A stretch of DNA of 64,000 nt from Bryobacterales bacterium (GCA_020846745.1 JADLDI010000015.1:120735-184734), one strand, 5' to 3'. Shown: positions 33,890 to 41,747, numbered from the stretch's first letter. Translations and numbers: made by a program. The notes: generated by a model not told the origin, from the sequence alone.

Positions 33890-35158
33890 CTAGTGCTGCT
33901 GCGGCTGCTGCGGACGCCGGCGCTGGCCCATCGGATTCTTCTTGTAGTAAGTCTGCCATTCTTCCGAAGCCAGGCCGTTCAGGTCATACACCACGCGGCC
34001 GTCGCGGATCGTCATCTCGCAGGTGATCTTTTTGGTCCCCGTCATCTTCGCGAGCCGCGAATCGAGGTACCCGAATGTGCCGGTGTTCAACTTCAGCACC
34101 GCCACGTCCGCCACCGCGCCTTCCGACAAGTGGCCCAGTTCCGGATGCTTGATCTCCTGCGCCGGGCTCCAGGTCGACATCTTGATTACATCCTGCAGGG
34201 ACGAGCCCAGGGTCAGGATTTTCGACGCCGTGTTCAACATTGTCTTCATGCCCGCGTTCATCGAGCCGACGTGCAAATCCGTGGAAATCGAATCCGGCGG
34301 GAAGCCCTGTTTATAGGCCGCCACCGCCACCGGCCAGAAGAAGCTGCCCCCGCCGTGGCCCACATCGAAGATCACGCCGCGCTTGCGGCCTTGGTACATG
34401 CCGGGGTTGATCTTGCCTTCGGGCGTGAGTTCGTTTCGCAGTCCCGAGTACATGTGCGTGTAGATATCGCCGGGCCGCAGCTTATCCATCAACAGCGTTT
34501 CGATCGGCCGCTCCGGATGGTTGCTCCCAAAGTCGACCATCACCGGGATGTTCGCCATCGTGCCCGCCTTCACGGCGTTCTCCACCGCCGTCCAGTCTTT
34601 GTGCGGATAGTGGGCCGTTTTCACACCAACCACGATCTGAGGGAACTGTTTCGCGATCCGTGCCACCGGTTCCGGTTCCATGTCTTTCGAGTCGCCTTCG
34701 TTGCGGCCCTGCATGCCCAAGCCGGCAATGTTGATGAAGGCCAGCACGCGCGTGCGGGCACGATCGATGACACGCTGCTTGAAATCCGGGAAGTTGCGCC
34801 ACCCGGCTGTGCCGGCGTCGGCTACCGTTGTCACGCCCGTGCGGAAGGTGAATCCATCCGGGTAGACGGAGAGATCGCCCGTGTAAACGCCCGGCATGCC
34901 GGTCCCCGCGTAGACGTGAACGTGTATATCCACCAGACCGGGCGTAACGTACAAGCCCATAGCATTCACGACCGTCTTTGCATCCGTTGCCGGGATGTTC
35001 GCCGCCACCTTTGCGATCTTGTTCCCTGCGATCGCGACATCGCGAACGGCGTCGATGTTGTTCTTCGGGTCGATGACGTGGCCACCCTTAAGCAGCAGGT
35101 CATACGTTTGGCCGCTAGCGGCGGCCGCAAGGATCAGCACGAGTGGAAGACTGCGCAT
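33890..35158 (-). CDS. Secreted amidohydrolase/deacetylase-family metallohydrolase
   Basis: 422 residues with a signal peptide (RSLPLVLILAAAASG). Amidohydrolase opening YDLLLKGGHVIDPKNNIDAV, metal motif GLVDIHVHVYAG (HxH), later His residues in GVKTAHYPHKDW and IFDVGHGGGSF, and Asp in STDLHVGSMN that may complete the binuclear site; the small C-terminal strand domain returns (VADVAVLKLN, MTIRDGRVVYD). Members act as deacetylases or cyclic amide hydrolases; the substrate is unknown. The C-terminus is Gln/Pro-rich (RRRPQQPQQH). It is divergent from the phosphotriesterase-like gene by only 21 bp. Confidence 0.85.
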   Translation of the reverse strand: MRSLPLVLILAAAASGQTYDLLLKGGHVIDPKNNIDAVRDVAIAGNKIAKVAANIPATDAKTVVNAMGLYVTPGLVDIHVHVYAGTGMPGVYTGDLSVYPDGFTFRTGVTTVADAGTAGWRNFPDFKQRVIDRARTRVLAFINIAGLGMQGRNEGDSKDMEPEPVARIAKQFPQIVVGVKTAHYPHKDWTAVENAVKAGTMANIPVMVDFGSNHPERPIETLLMDKLRPGDIYTHMYSGLRNELTPEGKINPGMYQGRKRGVIFDVGHGGGSFFWPVAVAAYKQGFPPDSISTDLHVGSMNAGMKTMLNTASKILTLGSSLQDVIKMSTWSPAQEIKHPELGHLSEGAVADVAVLKLNTGTFGYLDSRLAKMTGTKKITCEMTIRDGRVVYDLNGLASEEWQTYYKKNPMGQRRRPQQPQQH

Positions 35159-35179
35159 TATCTCTATATCCTAAACGGG
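35159..35179. promoter_or_regulatory. 21-bp divergent spacer with overlapping -10-like boxes
   Basis: The entire gap is 21 bp. On the plus strand TATATC (35165-35170) ends 9 nt before the ATG at 35180. On the minus strand TAGGAT (35173-35168) ends 9 nt before the ATG at 35158, and TATAGA (35168-35163) ends 4 nt before it. The -35 regions must lie inside the opposing genes. No Shine-Dalgarno sequence fits, so both messages are probably leaderless and their promoters overlap. Confidence 0.5.
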
Positions 35180-36115
35180 ATGACCCGGCGCGAGTTTTTG
35201 GCCTCCCTGGCGAGCGCGAGCGCGGCAGCCCTACCGGCCGCACCTCTACCCTTCCACAGCGTGCTCGTCCACGAACACGTGTTGGTGGACTTTCGCGGAC
35301 CCACGACACCGCCCGGCGGTTACGACCCCGATGTCGTCTTCACCATCGCCAAGCCGCACCTCGACGCCGTGTACAAACTCGGCTGCCGCCGTTTCCAGGA
35401 CTGTACGCCCAACTACCTGGGCCGCAACCCGCGCCTGCTTGCCCGCCTTGCCGATGCAACGGGCCTCGAGATCTGGACCAATACCGGCCTCTATGCCGCG
35501 CGCAATCACCAGTTCCTGCCGGACTTCGCCAAGGCCGAATCCGCCGGACAACTCGCCAAACGCTGGGTGGCCGAATGGAAGAACGGCGTGGATGGAATGA
35601 AGCCTAAGTTCGTCAAAATCGGCGTGAATCGCGGGCCGTTACCGGAATTAGATAAGAAGATCGTACGCGCAGCCGCACTCTGCTCCAAAGATACCGGACT
35701 TACCGTTGTCTCTCATACCGGCAACGGAGTGGCCGCCATGGAAGAGATCGAGATATTCCAGAAAGAACGTGTGGACTTAGCTAAGTTCGTCTGGGTGCAC
35801 GCCGGCGTCGAGAAAGATCATCAGTTTCACCAACGCGCGGCGAAGGCGGGCGCTTGGGTGGAATTCGATTCCATTAGTCCGGCAGCGCTTGCCTGGCATA
35901 AAGAATGTGTCGAATATATGGCCGGACAGAATCTGCTCAGCCGCGTGTTGATTTCGCAGGACGCCGGTTACTACCGCCCCGGCGAACCCGGCGGCGGTAA
36001 GTTCCGCCCCTATAGTGTCATCTATGAACAGTTCCTGCCGACGCTGAAGGCGGAGTGGCGGAAGACGTTGATGCTCGATAATCCGCTTCTGGCTTTCGGC
36101 GGATCTATCCTCTAG
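35180..36115 (+). CDS. Phosphotriesterase-family (PTE-like) metallohydrolase with Tat signal
   Basis: 311 residues from ATG 35180, which starts a Tat signal (MTRREFLASLASASAAAL); the long open frame upstream is antisense to the amidohydrolase. Family marks: HEHVLVDF (HxH metal ligands), KFVKIGVNRGPL (a lysine in place for carbamylation), VVSHTGNG and WVHAGVEKDH (two His ligands), and LISQDAGYY (Asp). The set of ligands is complete. Relatives include organophosphate hydrolases and lactonases; the natural activity is probably lactone or ester hydrolysis. Confidence 0.85.
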   Translation: MTRREFLASLASASAAALPAAPLPFHSVLVHEHVLVDFRGPTTPPGGYDPDVVFTIAKPHLDAVYKLGCRRFQDCTPNYLGRNPRLLARLADATGLEIWTNTGLYAARNHQFLPDFAKAESAGQLAKRWVAEWKNGVDGMKPKFVKIGVNRGPLPELDKKIVRAAALCSKDTGLTVVSHTGNGVAAMEEIEIFQKERVDLAKFVWVHAGVEKDHQFHQRAAKAGAWVEFDSISPAALAWHKECVEYMAGQNLLSRVLISQDAGYYRPGEPGGGKFRPYSVIYEQFLPTLKAEWRKTLMLDNPLLAFGGSIL

Positions 36116-36164
36116 CACTCCGCTAGCACCGTCCCAAACCGCACAGATTTCTGCCGCGCGCGTA

Positions 36165-36193
36165 TTGACGCCATGCCGGTTCTGAGACATACT
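36165..36193 (+). promoter_or_regulatory. Sigma-70-type promoter upstream of the 36237 gene
   Basis: TTGACG (36165-36170, five of six consensus bases), a 17-bp spacer and CATACT (36188-36193) make a good match. Transcription would begin near 36200, giving a leader of about 36 nt with AAGG (36227-36230) before the ATG. Confidence 0.55.
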
Positions 36194-36236
36194 GCTGGTG
36201 AATTTACGTCCTGGCAGTCCTGGCTCAAGGTGATGT

Positions 36237-37118
36237 ATGACGGTGCTCTATAAGAAAGCCGCGTTAATTCTTGTCCCAGCGATCATCAGTCTTATCGGGG
36301 GTCTTATCGGGCTTGGCCGCGTGGTCGCCACGGTTGCGGCACAAACCGTGCCGTTGCTTCCGATTACGGTGACGCAGCGGGTAATTATGCGATCGAAGGC
36401 CAACGCTCTCGGCATAACAAGCGAGCGCGCGTGGGTGGCCTCGCCGGGTCTTTCCGTGCTTGCCACACGATATGAGACGGCGTTTGCTGAACGCCCAGGC
36501 TTCCACTATCGCGTCATGCAGTTTGAGGACGGCCGTAAAGTCGACGTCTTCGACCTGGTGAAGCTGACCAGCACTTACCATTTCCCGCCGGAGCAAACCC
36601 TCACCACGGCAAAGAGAATGGCTCTTCGATGCGCATACGACGGGCGCAGGCTGGTTGGGGAGGAACAACTGGCAGGCATTCCCGCCGTTAAGCTTCAGTC
36701 GAGCAATTCCAGTTCCGAGATAACGTATTGGATGCACGTTGAATCCGGATGCACGGAACTGCAATCGATTTGGATTTGGAAAAAGAACGGCGTCGAGTAT
36801 GCCCGAACGGAGAACCTCCTGATCGCGGCGCAGGTGGGCCTGGCCGATCCCGCCCTGATCCAAATACCGGGGGATTACAAAGAAGACCTGCCCTCTGCGG
36901 TCCAAATCGCCCATGCCAAGCTCCGCTACGGGTCGCTTGAAAACGCGCGGGCCGTAGCTAAGACGGCATACGATCGCCAAGCGCTTGCGGATAGCCGCGA
37001 CGATTCCGCTTACACGGCGTCACGAAAGTACGTGGCCCGGACAGTGGGTGGCTATGGACCATCGCACTTATGGCTGGCCCGCGCCGTTGGCTGGTTTGGT
37101 TTGCGCTACACGCTCTGA
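36237..37118 (+). CDS. Membrane-anchored or secreted protein of unknown function
   Basis: 293 residues with a hydrophobic N-terminus (AALILVPAIISLIGGLIGLG) that is a signal anchor or signal peptide. The rest is mixed and soluble, with segments such as VTQRVIMRSKANALG and GEEQLAGIPAVKLQS that resemble outer-membrane lipoprotein-sorting-like or DUF-type beta folds, but no family is recognised. The two cysteines (ALRCAYDG, ESGCTEL) could pair. It has its own promoter and ends 14 bp from the convergent HAD gene. Confidence 0.65.
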   Translation: MTVLYKKAALILVPAIISLIGGLIGLGRVVATVAAQTVPLLPITVTQRVIMRSKANALGITSERAWVASPGLSVLATRYETAFAERPGFHYRVMQFEDGRKVDVFDLVKLTSTYHFPPEQTLTTAKRMALRCAYDGRRLVGEEQLAGIPAVKLQSSNSSSEITYWMHVESGCTELQSIWIWKKNGVEYARTENLLIAAQVGLADPALIQIPGDYKEDLPSAVQIAHAKLRYGSLENARAVAKTAYDRQALADSRDDSAYTASRKYVARTVGGYGPSHLWLARAVGWFGLRYTL

Positions 37119-37132
37119 GACGCGGCTCCGCT

Positions 37133-37783
37133 TTACGCTCCCGTTAACCGGAGCCATTCCTCCAGCGCCGGATCGCAAAAGTCCTTGATCATGATCTCTG
37201 CGCCATCGATGGCCGCGAGCGTCGTTTGGATGCCGGCCACACGGGCGCCCGCGGCCACACCCGCCTGCACGCCCGGTATCGAATCTTCGAAAATCACGCA
37301 ACGCGTGGGATCGACACCCAGCAGTCCGGCGGCTTTCAGGTAGATATCCGGCGCGGGTTTGGGATGAACGACATCATGCCCATCCACGACATGCAGGAAG
37401 CGCCCGCCGAGTCCCGCTTCCGTCAGCACAAATTCGATGTTTAAAGGCTCGGCGTTCGAGGCCACGGCCATCGGGACCGCTGCGTGGCGCTTCAGAAATT
37501 CACGTACGCCGGGAACGATCCACGTCTCCAGTTCCGGCTTCATCAGTTCGCGGTAGATCACCTCTTTGTCGGCGCCGTGTTGGTGGATCGCTTCCGGAGT
37601 CAGGCCCTCACCGAAGAAGTCGCGCACAATGTCGTCGTTCCGCAAGCCGTGCATACGGCCCTGCACACGATCGGGCGAAATGCTGTGCCGCTCGAGATAG
37701 ATCTCCCAGGCTCGATTGTGGAGGGGAGTGGAATGAATGATGACCCCGTCGAGGTCGAAAATAAACGCTTCAACGATTGCCAA
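37133..37783 (-). CDS. HAD-superfamily sugar phosphatase/phosphomutase
   Basis: 216 residues, beta-phosphoglucomutase-like subclass with a C1-type helical cap. Motif I FIFDLDGVI supplies the nucleophile Asp10 and acid/base Asp12; motif II VASNAE; motif III HPKPAPDIYL with its Lys; motif IV IFEDSIPGV. It either dephosphorylates sugar phosphates or isomerises them. The start overlaps the end of the kinase gene by 14 bp, so the two are probably translated in series, although a functional link is not obvious. Confidence 0.9.
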   Translation of the reverse strand: MAIVEAFIFDLDGVIIHSTPLHNRAWEIYLERHSISPDRVQGRMHGLRNDDIVRDFFGEGLTPEAIHQHGADKEVIYRELMKPELETWIVPGVREFLKRHAAVPMAVASNAEPLNIEFVLTEAGLGGRFLHVVDGHDVVHPKPAPDIYLKAAGLLGVDPTRCVIFEDSIPGVQAGVAAGARVAGIQTTLAAIDGAEIMIKDFCDPALEEWLRLTGA

Positions 37784-39377
37784 TTTTCAGATTAGCAGGG
37801 CGATTCATCAGGTCTGAATCGGCGCCGACCGGCAGGTGAATGCGCCACCACGATTCCGCCATTTCGCGGCTCCAGTCCTCAATTCCCCGACAGTTGACCA
37901 GCATCTGACGCAGTTCCATCGCCGAGGCGGGGCGATTCTCCGCCGGCTTGGCGAGGCACCGAAGCACGATCCGCTCCAACTCCGGCGGGATCTCGTTTTC
38001 CGTTCGCTGCGACGGCGGCACGGGTTCGTCCCGCAGGTGCGCCACGGCGGTGGCCATCGCGGTTTCACGCTCGAACACCAGGCGGCCCGTCAGCAGCCAG
38101 TAAGCGACACAACCGAGCCCATAAAGATCGGTCCGGGCATCTACATGGCTCGAACCCGATATCGCTTCGGGCGCGAGAAAAGCCGGTGTCCCCGCGATCG
38201 CCTGCCCTGTTAGCATCGATTGTTCGCCGGACGCCAGTTTCACCAGTCCGAAATCGAGCACCTTCAGGAAATCGTAGTTGTAGCCCAGCCTGCAGACGAG
38301 AATGTTTCGGGGCTTGATATCGCGATGAATCAGCCCGCGGGCGTGCGCTTCAATCAGCGAGTCGCACGCCTGCAGCAGAAAGTTGACGGCGCGGGGCGCA
38401 GGCAGCGGACCATAGCGTGAGACAAGCGTCTGCAAATCGATACCGGCCAGCAGTTCCATCACGTAGTAAAACAGTCCGTTGTCGCTGATGCCGTAGTCGT
38501 AAAGCGCGACGGTGTGCGGCGAGTGCAGACGCGCCGTCGCTTCGGCTTCCAACCGGAACCGCTTCATCAGTGCCCGCGTACCGTCACGCGATCCCGTCAG
38601 GTCCGGGCGGATCAACTTCACCGCCGCCTGGCGGTTGATGATTCGATGCTGGGCGCGCCACACCTCTCCCATGCCGCCACGGCCAAGCAGTTCCACCAAT
38701 TCATAGCCGCCCATCTCCCGCGCCGCTTTCACTTGCGAGGCGAGGTGATAAACCAGTTTGGCGAGAGTGGGCGCCGCCCACGCCAGCAGGAAATTGCCGG
38801 AAAACAGTACGAGCCACATCGATCCCGGCGGGTTCGATACGGTTCCGGTAAGCACTTGCACCGCGAGACCGATCGGTCCCATTAGAGCCGTCGCAACGGC
38901 TGCCACCAGCGCCTTCCAATAAGTGGTTGGAACCGCCAGCGCGAAGATCAGTATCCACACGCTGACCGACGAATTCCCTCGGATCGCCTCATTCGTGGAC
39001 CATGTGACGGCGTTTTCCGCGAGAGACAGAAACAGCCCGATCGCCACCTGAAAGTAGAGACTTACGTCCAAAATGCGCTCCGGCCTGAGACTGCGCCGCC
39101 CCCACTTCGAAAAGCCGAACAGTGCCAGGCCCGCCGCCGCTGTAATCGCCAGCGACATCGTGTAACTCACCGGCGCGCGGTTAGGGTCGATCCACCCCGG
39201 TTGCAGGTATAACCCGCCCAGGTACACCGCGGTAATTGCAAACGTAAGTGTGATCGAGACCCAACCCAAACGGCGCAACGCGTCCACTACCACTTCGCGC
39301 GGCAGTTGTCTGTGGGCAGGCATATCCGCGACCGCCGGCAACGTCGTCGTGTCGGGGATATTCATCGCTGGTTTCAT
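37770..39377 (-). CDS. Ser/Thr protein kinase with N-terminal membrane domain
   Basis: 535 residues from ATG 39377; ATG 39365 and a longer start at 39410 are alternatives. Residues about 35-210 form five or six transmembrane helices. The Hanks-type kinase domain follows: GRGGMGEVW glycine loop, Lys254 (AAVKLI), catalytic Asp353 (IHRDIKPRN), DFG at 375-377, and APEAISG. The order, membrane first and kinase last, is the reverse of PknB-type kinases and leaves no extracytoplasmic sensor tail. It probably senses a membrane-linked signal. Promoter and leader are described separately. Confidence 0.92.
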   Translation of the reverse strand: MKPAMNIPDTTTLPAVADMPAHRQLPREVVVDALRRLGWVSITLTFAITAVYLGGLYLQPGWIDPNRAPVSYTMSLAITAAAGLALFGFSKWGRRSLRPERILDVSLYFQVAIGLFLSLAENAVTWSTNEAIRGNSSVSVWILIFALAVPTTYWKALVAAVATALMGPIGLAVQVLTGTVSNPPGSMWLVLFSGNFLLAWAAPTLAKLVYHLASQVKAAREMGGYELVELLGRGGMGEVWRAQHRIINRQAAVKLIRPDLTGSRDGTRALMKRFRLEAEATARLHSPHTVALYDYGISDNGLFYYVMELLAGIDLQTLVSRYGPLPAPRAVNFLLQACDSLIEAHARGLIHRDIKPRNILVCRLGYNYDFLKVLDFGLVKLASGEQSMLTGQAIAGTPAFLAPEAISGSSHVDARTDLYGLGCVAYWLLTGRLVFERETAMATAVAHLRDEPVPPSQRTENEIPPELERIVLRCLAKPAENRPASAMELRQMLVNCRGIEDWSREMAESWWRIHLPVGADSDLMNRPANLKIGNR

Positions 39378-39381
39378 AGTA

Positions 39382-39407
39382 AACCCCGGACAGGACTGCC
39401 CGGGGTT
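39382..39407 (-). promoter_or_regulatory. Hairpin just upstream of the kinase start
   Basis: Inverted repeat AACCCCGG (39382-39389) and CCGGGGTT (39400-39407), with an inner CAG/CTG match, so nearly the whole 26 nt can pair. It ends 4 nt before the preferred ATG. If that start is right, the hairpin would occlude the ribosome-binding region and could control translation. If the 39410 start is used, it is inside the coding region. Confidence 0.55.
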
Positions 39408-39458
39408 CATTTGAGAGGGGGGTAGCGACGAGAGTATCTCGCCGCTGGGAATGCGATC

Positions 39459-39474
39459 AAGTCGATAACGACTT
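39459..39474 (-). promoter_or_regulatory. Small hairpin in the kinase leader
   Basis: AAGTCG-ATAA-CGACTT is a perfect 6-bp stem with a 4-nt loop. It lies directly downstream of the predicted -10 box, where transcription would begin, and so could also be an operator. Confidence 0.45.
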
Positions 39475-39515
39475 TATATGATTCTCATTATCCAATAGCT
39501 CCATCCGGGGGGCAA
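39474..39515 (-). promoter_or_regulatory. Promoter of the kinase-HAD operon overlapped by a Fur-box-like sequence
   Basis: On the minus strand TTGCCC (39515-39510), a 17-bp spacer and GATAAT (39492-39487) form a sigma-70-type promoter. Starting at the -10 box, 39492-39474 reads GATAATGAGAATCATATAA, which matches 14 of the first 15 bases of the Fur consensus GATAATGATAATCATTATC. This suggests iron-dependent control, but chance in AT-rich DNA cannot be excluded. Confidence 0.5.
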
Positions 39516-39544
39516 CACTTCTCCGCATTTTTAGTTCTGTTTCG

Positions 39545-39853
39545 CTACACAATATGTACCCGAAGCGTCCCGAACACCAAGGCCACCAGATTCCACGCGA
39601 CGACTACCGCAAATACCAGATTGATCCGATGCAACAAACGGTCGCGGCCGCGCAGCAGACAGAAAATGCCCAGACATAAGGCCGCTGCTTTCGTCAGCGC
39701 TAATCCCATCACCGGCGACGGAGCATGATGCATCGCCAAGCGCACCACCGGGTTGCCTTCCTGCAATCCTAACGACAGGAACGCCACGGTGCTAAGGAAG
39801 TCCAGCAATTGTAGATAGGAGAATTGAAGGAAGATGGCGAGCACGAAGACCAA
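39545..39853 (-). CDS. Small membrane protein, DUF5658-like
   Basis: 102 residues with three or four transmembrane helices. The pattern LQLLDFLSTVAFLSLGLQEGNPVVR, split as LLDFLSTVAFL and GLQEGNPVVR, is the DUF5658 signature of small four-helix membrane proteins, with the helix-loop acid-Asn-Pro motif. The start is uncertain: TTG 39853 is the first usable codon after an upstream stop. Function unknown. Confidence 0.65.
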   Translation of the reverse strand: MVFVLAIFLQFSYLQLLDFLSTVAFLSLGLQEGNPVVRLAMHHAPSPVMGLALTKAAALCLGIFCLLRGRDRLLHRINLVFAVVVAWNLVALVFGTLRVHIV

Positions 39854-39913
39854 TGTACGGGCTCGCGTGTAAGACGTAAATAGCTATTCGTAATACAAAC
39901 CGCAGGGATAGTA

Positions 39914-40306
39914 CTAGTAAGGAGCGCGTTTACGGCGTTCGGCCCGTTCCTTACGGATTTTCTCGTACTCCTGCTGCTGGTCCGGGGTTAAGATACCGCG
40001 GATCTGCGAGACTTGATGCTCTTGAATTGCGTCGTACTCCGGACGATGCTTCTCGTACACCTCGCGATAAAGGGTCCGCGTCTGATCGAGAATCGTAGTC
40101 AATCGCTGCTTTTGGTCGCCCGAAAGCTTCAGTCGGGTTTCCATCTCGTCCATGTATCGCCGGCGAAACTCATCTGAGCCTTTGGTGGTAACGGCCGAGA
40201 CGGTCTTGGTCGCATAGAGCCAGAAACCCAACGAACCCACCGCGACCCCGCTCAGAAACGTAAGTAGCAGGTAGAGGGCGGCCGATCGGCCCGAGCGATT
40301 GGTCAT
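39914..40306 (-). CDS. Membrane-anchored Spy/CpxP-like periplasmic protein
   Basis: 130 residues. One N-terminal transmembrane segment (ALYLLLTFLSGVAVGSLGFWL) is followed by a long charged helix pair with L-S/T-x-x-Q motifs: LKLSGDQKQRLTTI and GILTPDQQQEYEKI. This matches the LTxxQ layout of Spy, CpxP and heavy-metal-resistance-type proteins. Its start overlaps the stop of the anti-sigma-like gene (ATGA at 40303-40306). Together with the sigma factor this looks like an envelope-stress unit. Confidence 0.75.
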   Translation of the reverse strand: MTNRSGRSAALYLLLTFLSGVAVGSLGFWLYATKTVSAVTTKGSDEFRRRYMDEMETRLKLSGDQKQRLTTILDQTRTLYREVYEKHRPEYDAIQEHQVSQIRGILTPDQQQEYEKIRKERAERRKRAPY

Positions 40307-40671
40307 CGATTGGCGCTCCCCGGCGAATCAGTCGGCGTTATCGCAGACGACTCGTCGGCGTTCAGAACGGAATTGTACGCCATCTGCTCCGGCGCATGGT
40401 CGGCCTCGAGCGCTTCCAGATACGTGCTCTCGGAAATCGAACTCGACCCGTTGAAAGCACCGAACTGCAGGAGCATGACCGCAAAGCACAGGGCCGCCGC
40501 CGCACTGGCGATCGCTCGTGAATAAACCTTCAGCTTCCACGAGAATCCCCGTCGCGACTCAATCCGGTCCCACAATCCGGGCATGAAGTTGGCTGTCGGC
40601 TCCACATCGGGGCATACAGACCGGTAGCGTTCCAGCAGATGCTGCAGACCGTCATGGTTCTCAGACATCAT
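40303..40671 (-). CDS. Probable anti-sigma factor for the adjacent ECF sigma
   Basis: 122 residues: a cytoplasmic N-terminal part of about 45 residues (LLERYRSVCPDVEPTANF, MPGLWDRIESRR), one transmembrane helix (AIASAAAALCFAVMLLQF) and a short acidic periplasmic tail. There is no HxxxCxxC zinc motif. Single-span architecture immediately downstream of a sigma gene (66 bp) supports an anti-sigma role. AAGGTGG precedes the paired ATGs at 40671/40668. Confidence 0.65.
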   Translation of the reverse strand: MMSENHDGLQHLLERYRSVCPDVEPTANFMPGLWDRIESRRGFSWKLKVYSRAIASAAAALCFAVMLLQFGAFNGSSSISESTYLEALEADHAPEQMAYNSVLNADESSAITPTDSPGSANR

Positions 40672-40737
40672 GTTGCGACACCACCTTTCTACCTGAATTA
40701 CGCTCCCCGATGGGGGGAAGGTTACAGCTCCCGAACA

Positions 40738-41328
40738 TTATCGCGCACTCCCGGTTTTCCCTGAAGAGCCCTTGGCTCGCTCGTACGCCCGCAATACGCG
40801 CTGCCGCGCCCGGAACAGCCGCACCTTGAGCGCATTCTCATTCACGTTGTAGATGTTTTCCAGTTCGCGAAGTGACAGGCCTTCTACTTCTTTGAGCGTA
40901 AGCAGGATCCGGTCTTCCTCGCTCACCTCGCTTAAGAGTTCCTGCACAAACTCCCGGATTTCAGCCGCTTGGCGTTGCTCGGCGTCTTCTTTTCCGCCCG
41001 CGGCCGAGTCCGCCGCGATCACCTGTTGTTCGGATAAATCGGCCATCAGCGACTCGTGCCGCCGCTTCCGGCGGCGTAAATAGTCGTAGGCCGCGTTTAC
41101 CGTCAAACGGTACAGCCAGGGCTCAAACACCTCGGCGGACCGCAGCTGGTCGAGGGAATAGTAAAGGCGGAGAAATACTTCCTGAGCAACGTCTTCCACG
41201 TCTTCGGGCCGTCCAATCAGGCGGGAGATGGTCCCGAAAACGCGCTTGCGATAGGTGAGGACGACTTGGTTGAAAGCGGCGTCGTCACCACTACGCGCCC
41301 GCTCAATCAGTCCGAAGTCGCACTGCAT
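40738..41328 (-). CDS. ECF-type RNA polymerase sigma factor
   Basis: 196 residues. Region 2 is clear (YRKRVFGTISRLIG, PEDVEDVAQEVFLRLY, FEPWLYRLTVNAAYDYLRRRKRR) and region 4 follows (EVSEEDRILLTLKEVEGLSLRELENI, split: LTLKEVEGLS and LKVRLFRARQRVLRAY). There is no region 3. Downstream genes encode a single-span anti-sigma-like protein and a Spy-like protein, so an envelope-stress regulon is likely. A GTTCC-N7-GGAAC inverted repeat lies 47 bp upstream of the start. Confidence 0.93.
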   Translation of the reverse strand: MQCDFGLIERARSGDDAAFNQVVLTYRKRVFGTISRLIGRPEDVEDVAQEVFLRLYYSLDQLRSAEVFEPWLYRLTVNAAYDYLRRRKRRHESLMADLSEQQVIAADSAAGGKEDAEQRQAAEIREFVQELLSEVSEEDRILLTLKEVEGLSLRELENIYNVNENALKVRLFRARQRVLRAYERAKGSSGKTGSAR

Positions 41329-41374
41329 TCACACCCGCCCTGGCCCAGACTAAACACCGTGGTCCACAGCAGAC

Positions 41375-41391
41375 GTTCCAATGCAGGGAAC
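41375..41391 (-). promoter_or_regulatory. GTTCC-N7-GGAAC inverted repeat upstream of the ECF sigma gene
   Basis: GTTCC (41375-41379) and GGAAC (41387-41391) form a 5-bp inverted repeat around 7 nt. GGAAC is the core of many ECF -35 elements, so this may be part of an autoregulated promoter, though no matching -10 element was found at the right distance. Confidence 0.35.
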
Positions 41392-41495
41392 CCGGCAATC
41401 TGCTAGATTACCTTAATTCCAGTCGCAACCCGTTCACGAGGAGTGTAATGATTCGTCAAAAAGCGGGCGCGTAGCCCCTGGGATAGATCTTGTCT

Positions 41496-41657
41496 CTAGG
41501 CAGCTTTGCGCCGCTTCACGACCGCAGTAGCAGCCGCAATACGGTCGTACCGCTCGAGACTCCGGATCAAATTATTTACAACGGCTAACCGCTTGTAAAG
41601 CAAAGGCAAATCGTCCGCAACGGGCGCTAACGAGGGGGAGGCTGGCTTGGAAACCAT
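41496..41657 (-). CDS. 53-residue small protein of unknown function
   Basis: ATG at 41657, TAG at 41498-41496. The product begins MVSKPASPSLAPVADDLPLL, continues as a probable amphipathic helix (YKRLAVVNNLIRSLERYDRI, then AAATAVVKRR) and ends KAA. The strong promoter at 41692-41664 points straight at this ATG, and codon choice resembles the neighbouring genes, so it is probably real. The basic helical C-terminus might bind nucleic acid or membrane. No homologue is recalled. Confidence 0.6.
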   Translation of the reverse strand: MVSKPASPSLAPVADDLPLLYKRLAVVNNLIRSLERYDRIAAATAVVKRRKAA

Positions 41658-41663
41658 GGCAAA

Positions 41664-41692
41664 AGTGTATCAGTACTAGGAATACTAGTCAA
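41664..41692 (-). promoter_or_regulatory. Near-consensus promoter for the 53-residue gene
   Basis: TTGACT (41692-41687), a 17-bp spacer and TACACT (41669-41664), preceded by TGA in an extended -10 arrangement. Only 6 nt separate the -10 box from the ATG, so the message should be leaderless. Between the boxes TACTAG occurs twice (41674-41679 and 41683-41688, 3 bp apart), a possible operator. Confidence 0.65.
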
Positions 41693-41747
41693 TAGACTCC
41701 CGCCCGAGGTAAGCATTTCCCCTGACTTGCCTTGCTACACTCTTGTC

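Noticed and set aside
33833..35179. Long open frame in phase with and upstream of the PTE-like gene
   Set aside because: It is wholly antisense to the well-supported amidohydrolase gene; its His/Arg-rich translation has no family likeness, and the Tat signal marks the true start at 35180.
41448..41474. Nine-codon plus-strand frame with GGAG upstream (reads MIRQKAGA)
   Set aside because: Too short to judge; no promoter or downstream gene on that strand close enough to be controlled by it.
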